Assembly (NCBI RefSeq): GCF_965201005.1 | Contig: NZ_OZ241747.1 | Location: 372,001 to 436,000 of the forward strand | Length of the DNA stretch: 64,000 bases | DNA from: Mucilaginibacter_A sp965201005 | GTDB taxonomy: Bacteria; Bacteroidota; Bacteroidia; Sphingobacteriales; Sphingobacteriaceae | Reading direction: 5' to 3' | In this document: positions 24,692 through 33,804 of the stretch, one piece after another | How the letters are laid out: each line of letters starts with the position of its first letter | Numbering within the stretch: position 1 is the stretch's first letter | Translations under genes and position numbers: made by a program | The notes under the pieces: model-generated | The model's input: only the letters and a program-made list of their open reading frames with translations | The model's database searches: none | What the model was told of the DNA's origin: nothing

Positions 24692-25318
24692 ATGGAAATT
24701 GTGCTTGAAAATTTAGGGCGGCGTTTTAACCGCGACTGGATTTTCAGGAACATCAATTGCACTTTTTCCCAACCCGAAACCTACGCTATTTTGGGCATCA
24801 ACGGTTCGGGCAAAAGCACTTTATTGCAGGTTTTGAACGGCAGTTTATCGCCCTCGGCCGGAACGATATGCTTCTTTTACCGGCATAAAATTGTTGAGGT
24901 TGAGCAGGTTTACCAGCACATAAGTTTGGCCGCGCCTTATCTGGAGCTGATTGAAGAATTTAGTTTATCGGAAGTGATCGATTTCCATTTTCAGTTTAAA
25001 AAATATGCCAGCGGAATGGACCGAAATAAAATCATCACGCTGCTGCAGATGGAGGCCAGCAAAAACAAGGCAATCCGTTATTTTTCTTCCGGGATGAAGC
25101 AGCGCGTAAAACTGGCTCTGGCTTTTTGTGCCGATACGCCGTTGCTGATGCTGGACGAACCAACCGCAAACCTGGACACGCAAGGGATTGACTGGTATTT
25201 GCAACTGATCGAAAGATTTGCGCAAAACCGCCTGACCATCATCTGCTCTAACCAGGAACACGAATATGGTTTCTGCAAAAACCGGCTAAATATTTTGGAT
25301 TACAAACAGAAACCCTGA
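24692..25318 (+). CDS. ABC transporter ATP-binding protein
   Basis: 208 residues. Walker A G-I-N-G-S-G-K-S-T, signature Y-F-S-S-G-M-K-Q-R and Walker B L-L-M-L-D-E-P are complete. No permease is adjacent, and the neighbours are lpxA and efp. It is short and single-domain, of the CcmA/export type. A copy of the dispersed motif lies inside the gene (24868-24879), encoding C-F-F-Y-R-H-K just after the Q-loop region's start, and another begins on the stop codon. Substrate unknown. Confidence 0.8.
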   Translation: MEIVLENLGRRFNRDWIFRNINCTFSQPETYAILGINGSGKSTLLQVLNGSLSPSAGTICFFYRHKIVEVEQVYQHISLAAPYLELIEEFSLSEVIDFHFQFKKYASGMDRNKIITLLQMEASKNKAIRYFSSGMKQRVKLALAFCADTPLLMLDEPTANLDTQGIDWYLQLIERFAQNRLTIICSNQEHEYGFCKNRLNILDYKQKP

Positions 25319-25339
25319 TGCTGTTTTTATCGGTATAAA
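25318..25339. repeat. Motif copy starting on the stop codon
   Basis: ATGCTGTTTTTATC begins at 25318, overlapping the TGA stop of the ABC gene. The same TGATGCTGTTTTTATC arrangement recurs at the end of the Uma2 gene (37425-37440), and a similar copy follows efp (25978-25989). Confidence 0.7.
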
Positions 25340-25360
25340 TTCATCAACCCCAATTAAGCT

Positions 25361-25391
25361 TTTGTTTGTTTCGGGCTGATTGCTAATTTTG
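25361..25391 (+). promoter_or_regulatory. Promoter of efp (TTTG-N19-TAATTTTG)
   Basis: TTTG at 25361-25364, a 19-base spacer and TAATTTTG at 25384-25391 give a consensus Bacteroidota primary promoter. The start codon of efp is 22 bases further on. Confidence 0.75.
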
Positions 25392-25413
25392 TCGCTCTCA
25401 AAAAAACTGATTT

Positions 25414-25974
25414 ATGGCCAAGGCATCTGATATAAAAAATGGAAACATCCTGCGTTTTAACGGCGAATTGATACAGGTAGAAGAATTTATCCACCGCACG
25501 CCCGGCAATTTGCGCGCTTTTTATCAGGCCAGGATGCGCAACGTAAAAACCGGCAAACTGGTGGAATATCGTTTCCGTACAGATGAAGAAGTAGAAATTG
25601 CCCGGGTAGAAACTACTGATTATCAATATCTTTATGAAGATGGAAATGATTTGGTGGTGATGGACAATGCCACTTTTGAGCAGTTTAACATTCCTAAGTT
25701 TTTGTTCGGGCCGGCCGTAAAGTTTTTAAAAGAAGGAGCCAACGTGATTGTTGCTTTTGAAAGTGATGAGCCGATTATGGCCAAAGCACCAGCCTCCGCA
25801 GAACTGGAAATTACTTATACCGAGCCGGCCGTAAAAGGCGATACCTCGACCGGCGCGTTAAAAAATGCCACGGTAGAAACCGGTGCCGAAATAAAAGTGC
25901 CGTTGTTTATCAATTTGGGCGATAAAGTGAAAGTTGATACCGCAACGGGAAGTTATGTAGAACGCGTAAAATAA
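25414..25974 (+). CDS. efp: Translation elongation factor P
   Basis: 186 residues with the three-domain EF-P layout, ending G-D-K-V-K-V-D-T-A-T-G-S-Y-V-E-R. EF-P relieves ribosome stalling at polyproline. The loop that normally reads P-G-K-G-x-A-F reads P-G-N-L-R-A-F, so the Lys modified by EpmA in E. coli is replaced by Asn. Close relatives in this group seem to share this form, so it probably acts unmodified or is modified differently. It has its own promoter and terminator. Confidence 0.93.
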   Translation: MAKASDIKNGNILRFNGELIQVEEFIHRTPGNLRAFYQARMRNVKTGKLVEYRFRTDEEVEIARVETTDYQYLYEDGNDLVVMDNATFEQFNIPKFLFGPAVKFLKEGANVIVAFESDEPIMAKAPASAELEITYTEPAVKGDTSTGALKNATVETGAEIKVPLFINLGDKVKVDTATGSYVERVK

Positions 25975-25996
25975 GCGATGCTGTTTTTGCCGGTAT

Positions 25997-26031
25997 AAAA
26001 AAGGTGTGCAGGTTTTTTGTACGCCTTTTTT
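25997..26031 (+). terminator. Terminator hairpin after efp
   Basis: AAAAAAGGTGTGC (25997-26009) pairs, with two G-U pairs, to GTACGCCTTTTTT (26019-26031) across a 9-base loop and ends in a T-run. A motif copy (ATGCTGTTTTTG, 25978-25989) lies between it and the stop codon. Confidence 0.75.
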
Positions 26032-26070
26032 GCTTCAACAAAAATTTGCTGCAAATAAATTATTTATTGT

Positions 26071-26640
26071 ATGAATAAAGCCGGACTCCGCAAAATTTAT
26101 CTGGAAAAACGGTTGCAGCTTTCGGAAGCGGAACATCAAACCTTAAATCAGCAACTGTTGCAGCAGTTTATGCAGCTTGATTTTGGCGGGATTAAAGCCG
26201 TTCATATTTTTTTGCCGATGCTTCAATACAAAGAACCCGACACCAGATTACTGCTAAACTTCCTGCAAAAAAAGCATCCGCAAATTAAACGTGTTTTCCC
26301 GAAAGCAGATTTTCAGCATAAAACCTTGACCGGTTTTTTGGATGATGCAGATTTAATCATTGCCGAAAATAAATACGGTATCCCGGAGCCGGTTAGCGGA
26401 AACCAATTTTATATCGATAAAAACAGCATGGTGATGGTACCTTTGCTCGCTTTTGATGAGCAAGGCAACCGCGTGGGTTACGGCGGCGGTTTTTACGATC
26501 GTTTTTTGGCAGATTGTGAAGCAGGAACGCGCTTTATCGGTATTTCATTGTTCGGGCCGGTTTTTAAAATCGATGATGCAGCTGATTTCGACGTTAAACT
26601 TCACCAATGTATCACACCGAAAAAAAACTGGGGTTTTTGA
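26071..26640 (+). CDS. 5-formyltetrahydrofolate cyclo-ligase
   Basis: 189 residues. M-V-P-L-L-A-F-D-E-Q-G-N-R-V-G-Y-G-G-G-F-Y-D-R-F is the family signature, and an N-terminal K-A-G-L-R-K-I-Y-L-E-K-R helix is usual. It converts 5-formyl-THF to 5,10-methenyl-THF using ATP. A C-type motif copy lies in frame as D-K-N-S-M (26418-26429). It is followed by a 326-bp gap of repeats. Confidence 0.92.
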   Translation: MNKAGLRKIYLEKRLQLSEAEHQTLNQQLLQQFMQLDFGGIKAVHIFLPMLQYKEPDTRLLLNFLQKKHPQIKRVFPKADFQHKTLTGFLDDADLIIAENKYGIPEPVSGNQFYIDKNSMVMVPLLAFDEQGNRVGYGGGFYDRFLADCEAGTRFIGISLFGPVFKIDDAADFDVKLHQCITPKKNWGF

Positions 26641-26697
26641 CAGGATGAGGATTTTGTGTTTTGACCTGTGCCGAAATTTAACGGAAGATTGTTGTTT

Positions 26698-26914
26698 CAG
26701 CTTCTTTTATACATATAAACCTTGCATTTGCACATAATTTCAACATAAAAACCTAAACCGTACAATGTTTTTTAGGTGATAAAAGAAGCATCTAATATTA
26801 TTTGATATGCCAAAAATTGGTAATGCTTCTTTTATCGGTATAAAATGGGTGCTTTTGTCAAATCGCTATAAAAAATAGAAAAAAATACCAATTTTGGGGT
26901 GATAAAAGAAGCAT
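26698..26914. repeat. Two extended inverted motif pairs in tandem
   Basis: Pair one: CAGCTTCTTTTA (26698-26709) to TAAAAGAAGCAT (26780-26791). Pair two: ATGCTTCTTTTA (26823-26834) to TAAAAGAAGCAT (26903-26914). Each is about 92-94 bp, with the usual TTTTTAGGTGA or TTTTGGGGTGA inner flank. They fill most of the gap 26641-26966, where I see no gene. Confidence 0.75.
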
Positions 26915-26966
26915 CATCATCAACCCAAATAAAACCCGGACAACATCTTCCCAAATCTGCTACAAC

Positions 26967-29153
26967 ATGAAAAGTATCAAATTTTACCTCGCTTTTGCTA
27001 TTGCTTTAAGCTTTGTTTTTAATTGTTTAGATGCGTTTGCACAAATCAACTCAAAACAAAAAACAGCTTTTCAAACCAGCAGCCCCTGGCGGCCGGAAAT
27101 TGATGTACGGTCAGATATTGCGATTGTTTACGGTACAAATGACCGTCCGGGGATGACCTTTGAAGAGCGTGTAAAAACTTGGCGGGACCATGGTTACGAG
27201 GTGAACTTCATGACCGGCATTGCCTGGGGCGAGTATTTTGATTACTTTTTGGGCAAATGGGACGGCAAGAACCACCTTGGCGTTGGCCAGGTAACCATCA
27301 AAGGCGATACGATTATGCACGGTAAAAACATGCCTTACGTTGTACCGGTACAATCGTTTATCGATTATATGGAAACGGCTGTTGTAAAAAGGGTGATCGA
27401 TGCCGACATCAGCACCATATTTTTGGAAGAGCCGGAATTTTGGGCACGCGCCGGTTATAGCGCGCCGTTTAAAGAAGAATGGCAAAAATATTACGGCTTC
27501 CCCTGGAAACCGCAGGACGCATCAGCAGAAAATACCTATCTGTCGAGCAAACTAAAATATCATTTATATTTTGATGCCATAAAACAAGTATCTGCCTACG
27601 CCAAAGCTTACGGCCAAAGCAAAGGCAAGGAAGTTAAGGTTTTTATACCGACGCATTCCCTGGTCAATTATTCCTCCTGGCAAATTGTAAGTCCAGAAGC
27701 AAGCTTGGCATCGTTGCCGAGTATTGATGGTTACATCGCCCAGGTTTGGACGGGCACGGCACGCGAGCCGACTTATTTTAATGGTGAAAAAAAAGAACGG
27801 GTTTTCGAAAATGCTTTCCTGGAGTATGGCTCGGTTGTTTCCATGACCGCGCCGACCAAGCGAAAAGTATTTTTACTGACAGACCCAATCGAAGACCGTG
27901 TACACGATTGGAGCGATTACAAACGCAACTATCAGGCAACTTTTACCGCCAAACTTTTATACCCGATGGTTGCCGATTATGAAGTAATGCCCTGGCCGGA
28001 ACGCATTTATACACACCCTTATCCTGTTCTTGGCAGCAACGAAAAAACGCTGATCCCAAGGTTTTATTCAACCCAAATGCAGGTTATGGTCAATGCGCTG
28101 AACAGTATGCCAAAATCAAACAACAAGGTATCGGGCGTAAATGGTATTGGCGTTTTGATGGGCAATACCTTGATGTTTCAGCGATTTCCAACCCATGCCG
28201 GATATGAAGACCCGCAATTTTCCAATTTTTACGGGCAAACATTTCCGTTGTTAAAACGCGGCGTGCCCGTGCAAACCGTGCACATGGAAAACCTTGGTTA
28301 TGCGGCTTCTTTAAAAGACATCAAGGTTTTGGTGATGAGCTACTCGAACATGAAACCTGTATCTGCCGAAGTGCATACCGAATTGGCCAATTGGGTAAAA
28401 AAAGGCGGCGTGTTGATTTACTGCGGAAAGGACGACGACCCTTACCAATCCGTAATGGAATGGTGGGACACCAATGGAAACAAATTTACCGCCCCATCGC
28501 AGCACTTGTTTAAATTACTGGGCATCAACCCAACAAAAAATAACCAACATTTTAAAGTTGGCAAAGGTGCGGTTTATGTTTCGAGGCAAAACCCAAAAGA
28601 CTTTGTAATGCAGCCAAACAACGACAATGTGTTTGTTGATTTGGTGAAGCAGGGTTATGAGGATGATGCCAAAGCAGGAAAATTGTCGTTTAAAAACAGC
28701 TTGTACCTGGAGCGCGGGCCATACGATGTTGTTGCCGTACTGGATGAAAACAGCGACAGCAAACCATACCAAATAAAAGGGCCGGTTATCGATTTGTTCG
28801 ACCCGCAATTGCCGGTGCTTGCCCAAAAAAGCGTGAACCCTGGCGAGCAATCGTTGTTATATGTGGTAAACCGTGTCCCTGATAAAACAAAACCGCAGGT
28901 TTTAGCTTCCGCATCGCGGATTTATAACGAGGAGCGGACGGCCAACAAATACAGCTTTGTGTGTAAAAGTCCGATAAACACTACCAATTCCATGCGCGTA
29001 TTGTTGCCTGCAAAACCGAAAAATGTTTCGATTACCAACAATAAAGGCGAAAAGGTCAATGAAGTAAAAACCTCTTGGAACGCATCTTCAAAAACATGCT
29101 ACCTAAGCTTTGATAATAATCCTGACGGCATAAAAGTCGATATTACCTGGTAA
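26967..29153 (+). CDS. Secreted protein of unknown function, possible glycoside hydrolase
   Basis: 728 residues with a signal peptide ending D-A-F-A-Q. The N-terminal half looks like a TIM-barrel sugar hydrolase: I-F-L-E-E-P-E-F-W at about 152-160 could hold an acid/base Glu, and D-G-Y-I-A-Q-V-W and D-Y-E-V-M-P-W-P follow. The middle (about 440-510, V-L-V-M-S-Y-S-N-M-K-P...W-V-K-K-G-G-V-L-I-Y-C-G) resembles the GATase-like trimerisation domain of GH42-type enzymes. I cannot assign a family. It lies before a GH92 mannosidase gene on the same strand (172-bp gap with a motif copy at 29194-29205), suggesting a shared carbohydrate target. Confidence 0.55.
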   Translation: MKSIKFYLAFAIALSFVFNCLDAFAQINSKQKTAFQTSSPWRPEIDVRSDIAIVYGTNDRPGMTFEERVKTWRDHGYEVNFMTGIAWGEYFDYFLGKWDGKNHLGVGQVTIKGDTIMHGKNMPYVVPVQSFIDYMETAVVKRVIDADISTIFLEEPEFWARAGYSAPFKEEWQKYYGFPWKPQDASAENTYLSSKLKYHLYFDAIKQVSAYAKAYGQSKGKEVKVFIPTHSLVNYSSWQIVSPEASLASLPSIDGYIAQVWTGTAREPTYFNGEKKERVFENAFLEYGSVVSMTAPTKRKVFLLTDPIEDRVHDWSDYKRNYQATFTAKLLYPMVADYEVMPWPERIYTHPYPVLGSNEKTLIPRFYSTQMQVMVNALNSMPKSNNKVSGVNGIGVLMGNTLMFQRFPTHAGYEDPQFSNFYGQTFPLLKRGVPVQTVHMENLGYAASLKDIKVLVMSYSNMKPVSAEVHTELANWVKKGGVLIYCGKDDDPYQSVMEWWDTNGNKFTAPSQHLFKLLGINPTKNNQHFKVGKGAVYVSRQNPKDFVMQPNNDNVFVDLVKQGYEDDAKAGKLSFKNSLYLERGPYDVVAVLDENSDSKPYQIKGPVIDLFDPQLPVLAQKSVNPGEQSLLYVVNRVPDKTKPQVLASASRIYNEERTANKYSFVCKSPINTTNSMRVLLPAKPKNVSITNNKGEKVNEVKTSWNASSKTCYLSFDNNPDGIKVDITW

Positions 29154-29193
29154 TGTTTATTTGAAACTTTCTGATCCGATTTAAGATTGTCCG

Positions 29194-29205
29194 ATGCTTC
29201 TTTTA
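29194..29205. repeat. Solitary motif copy between two carbohydrate genes
   Basis: ATGCTTCTTTTA followed by TCACATAAAAATATA, in the 172-bp gap between the unknown secreted protein and the GH92 gene. Confidence 0.65.
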
Positions 29206-29325
29206 TCACATAAAAATATATATTGCAATAATTCTTTTGTGCGGGATAATTTTTCAAACATCAATTTTTATTTTTTAAAAAGAGGCATCGTGGTTTATTA
29301 AATTTAACAGGTCCTTATCCCCAAA

Positions 29326-31623
29326 ATGAAACTGAAACCCTTGATTTCCATGATGCTGTTTTTACCAGGCAATTTTTTGTTTGCGCAGCAACCCGATCTG
29401 GTAAAATATGTAAACACCTTGCAGGGTACAAATTCCAAACAGGAGCTGACGCATGGAAATACTTATCCAACCACCGCTTTGCCTTTTGCCATGCACACCT
29501 GGACACCACAAACCGGCAAAAACGGCGACGGCTGGAAATATCAATATTTTAAAGATCATATCCGCGGCTTTCAGCAATCGCACCAATGCAGTTCGTGGAC
29601 GCGGGATTACGCTGTTTTTTCTTTGATGCCCGAAACTGGAAATTTGGTAGTGAACGAAAATGAGCGGGAAGTTAAATTTAGCCACAGCAACGAAACCGCA
29701 AAACCAAATTATTATAAAGTTAAGTTTGACAATCAGATCGTTACCGAAATTTCCCCTTCAGAACGCGGCGCACACCTGCGTTTTACTTTCCCCAAAGGGA
29801 AAAAAAGTTACCTGATTTTAGACGGTTATACGAGGCTTAGCGGCGTAAAAATCTATTCGAAAGAAAACAAAATCACCGGCTGGGTAAACAATGGGGAAGG
29901 TTTTAAAGCAGGCTGGAAAAGTTTTCTTGTGCTGAGGTTTGATCAGCCGATCAAGTCTTTTGGAACCTGGGACAATAAAACCAACACCGTCCACGCAGAT
30001 TCTGTTGCGGCAGAAGGTTTGGGCAAAGGCGCTTATGTTGAGTTCAAGTCCGGCGAAAAAGTACAGGTAAAAACAGCATCGTCCTACATCAGCGTAGAAC
30101 AAGCCGAATTAAACTTAACAAGAGAATTAGGCGCAGATAAAACGCTGGAACAAACCAAGGCAAAAGCGGCAGCGGTTTGGAACAAATCACTGGGGAAAGT
30201 TTTGGTGGAAGGCGGAAGCGAGGAAGATAAAGCCACTTTCTATTCCTGCTTTTTCAGGGCGAGTTTGTTTTCAAGAAAGTTTTATGAGTTGGACAAAGAC
30301 GATAAACCCTATTATTTCAGCCCTTACGATGGTAAAATTCATTCGGGCTACATGTTTACCGACACCGGTTTTTGGGACACTTTTCGCGCCCAATTTCCTT
30401 TGAACACTATTTTGCAAACCGAAATGCAAGGCAGATATATGCAGGCTTTGCTGGCTGCTTACGAACAATGCGGCTGGCTGCCGTCGTGGTCTTTCCCAAG
30501 TGAGGCCGGAAGTATGATCGGCAACCATGCCATTTCTTTACTCGCCGATGCCTGGGCAAAAGGCATCCGCACTTTTGATCCGAAGGAAGCTTTAAAAGCT
30601 TATCTGCATGAAGCCATAAACAAAGGGCCATGGGGGCCGTCAAACGGGAGGGACGGATGGAAAGAATACTATGAACTGGGCTACGTGCCCTATCCAAAAT
30701 ACCGGGAAGCTACTGCCAAAACCTTAGAATATGCTTATGACGATTTTTGCGGATATAAGCTAGCCAAAATGACGGGCAATGATTTTTATGCAAACATTTT
30801 TGTCAGGCAGATTTATAATTACCGGAATGTGTACAACCCGAAAAACAAGTTTATGGAGGGAAAAAATGCCGAAGGGCAATGGAAACCAAACTTTGACCCT
30901 GACGAATGGGGCGGCCCTTTTACAGAAGGAAATGCCTGGCACTGGCAATGGTCGGTTTTTCATGACATTCAGGGTTTGATCAATTTGATGGGCGGCGACC
31001 AAAACTTCACCGCCAAACTGGATTCTGTTTTTACAGAACCAAACCGGGTAAATACGGGCTCTTATGGCGGGATGATCCACGAAATGACGGAAATGGTGGT
31101 GGCCAACATGGGGCAATATGCACATGGCAACCAGCCGATACAGCACATGCCATATCTGTACAATTATGCCGGCCAGCCCTGGAAATCCCAGTTTCATGTA
31201 CGTGATATTATGTACAAACTCTACAATTCATCAGAAAACGGCTATCCCGGTGATGAAGACCAGGGCCAAACTTCTTCCTGGTATGTACTGAGCGCACTTG
31301 GATTTTATAGCGTTACCCCAGGCACTGATGAATATGTAATGGGCAGCCCGATGTTCAAAAAAACAACGATCACGCTGGAAAACGGCAAAAAATTTATCAT
31401 TGACGCACCGGCAAACTCCAGGGAAAACGTTTACATCAAAACGGCCAGTTTAAACGGAAAACCTTTTGACCGGGATTTTTTAAAGCACAGTGAAATAACC
31501 AACGGCGGGATTTTAAAACTGGAAATGAACAACAAACCGGCTGTAAACCGTGGCATTGCCGAGGAAGACAAACCTTTTTCGGTATCGCAGCCAATGCTTC
31601 TTTTATCACCTAAAAATCGTTAA
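29326..31623 (+). CDS. GH92-family alpha-mannosidase, secreted
   Basis: 765 residues with a signal peptide (L-P-G-N-F-L-F-A-Q). The GH92 hallmarks are V-N-T-L-Q-G-T-N, G-F-Q-Q-S-H-Q-C-S-S-W, D-T-F-R-A-Q-F-P-L, E-G-N-A-W-H-W-Q-W and G-D-E-D-Q-G-Q-T-S-S-W-Y-V-L-S-A-L-G-F-Y. GH92 enzymes are calcium-dependent exo-alpha-mannosidases that trim mannans and N-glycans. A C-type motif copy lies inside the signal-peptide codons (29353-29364), another in V-K-T-A-S (30068-30079). The last codons (M-L-L-L-S-P-K-N-R) are encoded by a full motif copy (31594-31618), so the repeat forms the protein's C-terminus. Confidence 0.9.
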   Translation: MKLKPLISMMLFLPGNFLFAQQPDLVKYVNTLQGTNSKQELTHGNTYPTTALPFAMHTWTPQTGKNGDGWKYQYFKDHIRGFQQSHQCSSWTRDYAVFSLMPETGNLVVNENEREVKFSHSNETAKPNYYKVKFDNQIVTEISPSERGAHLRFTFPKGKKSYLILDGYTRLSGVKIYSKENKITGWVNNGEGFKAGWKSFLVLRFDQPIKSFGTWDNKTNTVHADSVAAEGLGKGAYVEFKSGEKVQVKTASSYISVEQAELNLTRELGADKTLEQTKAKAAAVWNKSLGKVLVEGGSEEDKATFYSCFFRASLFSRKFYELDKDDKPYYFSPYDGKIHSGYMFTDTGFWDTFRAQFPLNTILQTEMQGRYMQALLAAYEQCGWLPSWSFPSEAGSMIGNHAISLLADAWAKGIRTFDPKEALKAYLHEAINKGPWGPSNGRDGWKEYYELGYVPYPKYREATAKTLEYAYDDFCGYKLAKMTGNDFYANIFVRQIYNYRNVYNPKNKFMEGKNAEGQWKPNFDPDEWGGPFTEGNAWHWQWSVFHDIQGLINLMGGDQNFTAKLDSVFTEPNRVNTGSYGGMIHEMTEMVVANMGQYAHGNQPIQHMPYLYNYAGQPWKSQFHVRDIMYKLYNSSENGYPGDEDQGQTSSWYVLSALGFYSVTPGTDEYVMGSPMFKKTTITLENGKKFIIDAPANSRENVYIKTASLNGKPFDRDFLKHSEITNGGILKLEMNNKPAVNRGIAEEDKPFSVSQPMLLLSPKNR

Positions 31624-32390
31624 AAATCAAGTTCGAGTAGCACAGGACAATGATCAGAATGCTTGGCTTCCGGCAAAATATATGCCTTTTTCAGGTGAGG
31701 GATTAAAGCGTGCGTGGCTAAATTATAATCAATCCGCCAGCCCAAATTTTTGCCGCGCGAACCAGCGCGAAAACTCCACCAGGTATAATTATGCGGTTCT
31801 TTGTTGAAATGCCTGAATGTATCTGTAAAGCCGGATTCGAGCAGTTTTTCCATCCATTCGCGCTCTTCGGGCAAAAAACCGGAACTGTTGGCGTTTGATT
31901 TCGGATTGTGGATATCGATCGGTTTATGGCAGATGTTGTAATCGCCGCAAACCACCAACTTCGGGAAAGCCCATTGGAGTTTATGCAGATAATCGCCAAA
32001 TTCATCCAGAAAACGAAACTTAAAAGCCTGCCGCTCCGCGCCGGATGAGCCCGATGGAAAGTAAACGCTCATCACCGAAAGTTCTTCAAAATCAACACGT
32101 AAACAACGGCCTTCAAAATCAAAATCCGGGATGCCGCAGCCATATTCCACATGCACTGGTTTTTGCCTGGTAAAAACAGCAGTGCCGCTGTAACCCTTTT
32201 TTTGCGCCGGAAACCAGAAATGTTGATAACCCATTTGCTCCAGCAAAAACAGTTCGCTTGGGATGACCTCCGGCGAGGCTTTGATTTCCTGCAAACAAAC
32301 CACATCAGCATCCGTGGCTTGCAGCCAGGCGAGCCAGTTTTTGCTGATGGCCGAGCGGATTCCGTTAACGTTGTAGGTGATGATTTTCAT
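31620..32390 (-). CDS. xth: Exodeoxyribonuclease III
   Basis: 256 residues. I-T-Y-N-V-N-G-I-R-S-A, L-Q-E-I-K-A, G-D-Y-N-I-C-H, R-I-D-Y-N-L-A and K-H-S-D-H-C-P-V-L are the five conserved blocks of the AP-endonuclease family, including the metal Glu and catalytic Asp/His. It repairs abasic sites and blocked 3' ends. Its stop codon overlaps the 3' end of the convergent GH92 gene by 4 bases. A C-type motif lies within it (32171-32181). Confidence 0.92.
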   Translation of the reverse strand: MKIITYNVNGIRSAISKNWLAWLQATDADVVCLQEIKASPEVIPSELFLLEQMGYQHFWFPAQKKGYSGTAVFTRQKPVHVEYGCGIPDFDFEGRCLRVDFEELSVMSVYFPSGSSGAERQAFKFRFLDEFGDYLHKLQWAFPKLVVCGDYNICHKPIDIHNPKSNANSSGFLPEEREWMEKLLESGFTDTFRHFNKEPHNYTWWSFRAGSRGKNLGWRIDYNLATHALIPHLKKAYILPEAKHSDHCPVLLELDF

Positions 32391-32489
32391 GGGTATGAGG
32401 TGTGGGGTTTGAGGAAAAAAGCGGAAGATGAAAAGGTTTGAAGACTGACTCGGCTCGTTTGCTAAAGCCTGATACCTCTAACCTCGTAC

Positions 32490-33182
32490 CTAATCGCTCA
32501 AAATCCTATCCAGCCGCCTGCATTCTTTTTTCTTGAGCAAACTAACGGTCATTGGCACGTTTTGCAGCGGCCGGTCGTGTGCATCTTTTTTAACAGCGGC
32601 AATACGGTCAACCATATCCAAGCCAAAAACAATCTCGCCAAAAACCGTATAATTCTGGTCTAAATGCGGTACGCCGCCAACCGATTTATAAATTTCCCGT
32701 TCAGAAAGCGGGATTTTTCGTCCTTTTAAGCGCGTTTGTTCTAATTTATCCAGCTGCTCATCGGTAAAGCGTTTGCCTTCCACCAAATAAAACTGCGTGG
32801 CACTGGAAGCTTTGGTCGGGTTGTCATCGCGCGCAGCGGCAAGCACACCTTTTTTGTGGAACAGGCTGTCGCGGATTTCGGCATCAACTTTATATTTTAA
32901 ATCGCCATCGCCCAAAGCTTGTCCGGGTTTGGCATTTTTAGAATCCGGATCGCCGCCCTGGATCATAAAATCCTGGATCACGCGGTGAAATAATGTTCCG
33001 TTGTAAAAACCTGCTTTGATTAGTTTGATAAAGTTGTCGCGGTGTTTAGGCGTTTCGTTATAAAGCCGGATAATACATTCGCCATAATTGGTTTTGATCC
33101 GGACATATTGGTTTTTAGGTGGTTTGGCGAAAAGGCTGAACGTTAAAAAAAGTAGGGTAAAAACAGTAGCGAGTTTTTTCAT
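32490..33182 (-). CDS. Cyclophilin-type peptidyl-prolyl isomerase, exported
   Basis: About 230 residues from the ATG at 33182, which gives a signal peptide (K-K-L-A-T-V-F-T-L-L-F-L-T-F-S-L-F-A); the longer frame to 33218 is less likely. Cyclophilin motifs F-H-R-V-I-Q-D-F-M-I-Q-G-G-D, S-S-A-T-Q-F-Y-L-V and Y-T-V-F-G-E-I-V-F-G-L-D are present. An insertion of about 30 residues (R-F-T-D-E-Q-L-D-K-L-E...) before the last strands is typical of Bacteroidota periplasmic cyclophilins. It assists folding of envelope proteins. Confidence 0.9.
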   Translation of the reverse strand: MKKLATVFTLLFLTFSLFAKPPKNQYVRIKTNYGECIIRLYNETPKHRDNFIKLIKAGFYNGTLFHRVIQDFMIQGGDPDSKNAKPGQALGDGDLKYKVDAEIRDSLFHKKGVLAAARDDNPTKASSATQFYLVEGKRFTDEQLDKLEQTRLKGRKIPLSEREIYKSVGGVPHLDQNYTVFGEIVFGLDMVDRIAAVKKDAHDRPLQNVPMTVSLLKKKECRRLDRILSD

Positions 33183-33262
33183 GGGAAAAGAAATTATGTT
33201 GATGGCTGCATCGTTCATGGTAAATAGTCAGTGATTTTGGCTAATAGCCGGAGCCTCACACC

Positions 33263-33607
33263 TCAAATATCTTCCTCCTCAAAGTAATTGATCACCAGAG
33301 ATTTCATTACCATTTCCTGTTCCATCAAGGTATAATTCGGGATCGTTTTTACCAGTTTCCAGTGCGGCCAGCCATCCTGGTCCAAACCTTCCAGTTCGTA
33401 AAAACCAAGCTGACTGAACAGTTTGCAGGTGGCAATGTGCATCAGTTCTTCCTTTTGGCGTTTGGTAAATTTTTGCGGCCCTTTGCCCAGTTCCTGCACG
33501 CCAATTAAAAAAAGCATCACTTTGATATCCGGCACGTCCGAATCAAAATCCTGTGCAATACGGTTTTGTAGGGCGGTCCATTTCTGGTTTGTTTCAGCAG
33601 CGGTCAT
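33263..33607 (-). CDS. Conserved small protein of unknown function
   Basis: 114 residues, soluble and acidic, with no signal peptide. I recall similar short proteins in Bacteroidota (V-M-L-F-L-I-G-V-Q-E-L-G-K-G, K-R-Q-K-E-E-L-M-H-I-A) but cannot name a domain. A TATATTTG box lies five bases before its ATG on the minus strand, which would make the transcript nearly leaderless. A C-type motif (33659-33670) lies further upstream. Confidence 0.7.
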   Translation of the reverse strand: MTAAETNQKWTALQNRIAQDFDSDVPDIKVMLFLIGVQELGKGPQKFTKRQKEELMHIATCKLFSQLGFYELEGLDQDGWPHWKLVKTIPNYTLMEQEMVMKSLVINYFEEEDI

Positions 33608-33647
33608 GCTGGCAAATATAAGGTTTGGCTTAAGTTGAAACTGACAA

Positions 33648-33670
33648 ATTTAGGTCGATAAAAACAGCAT
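33648..33670. repeat. Solitary C-type motif with T-rich flank
   Basis: AAATTTAGGTCGA precedes TAAAAACAGCAT (33659-33670), in the gap between the divergent small protein gene and the His-rich protein gene. Confidence 0.65.
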
Positions 33671-33804
33671 CATCTGCCTGTCATTACATTGTTACAGCTA
33701 AATACCGCCAATCAGCATACCTCGCCATAACTAAAGATGGTTTTTGATGAAAAAAACATAAAAATAAAGGATATTTGCAAAATGCTTAACGCAAACAAGG
33801 TATT

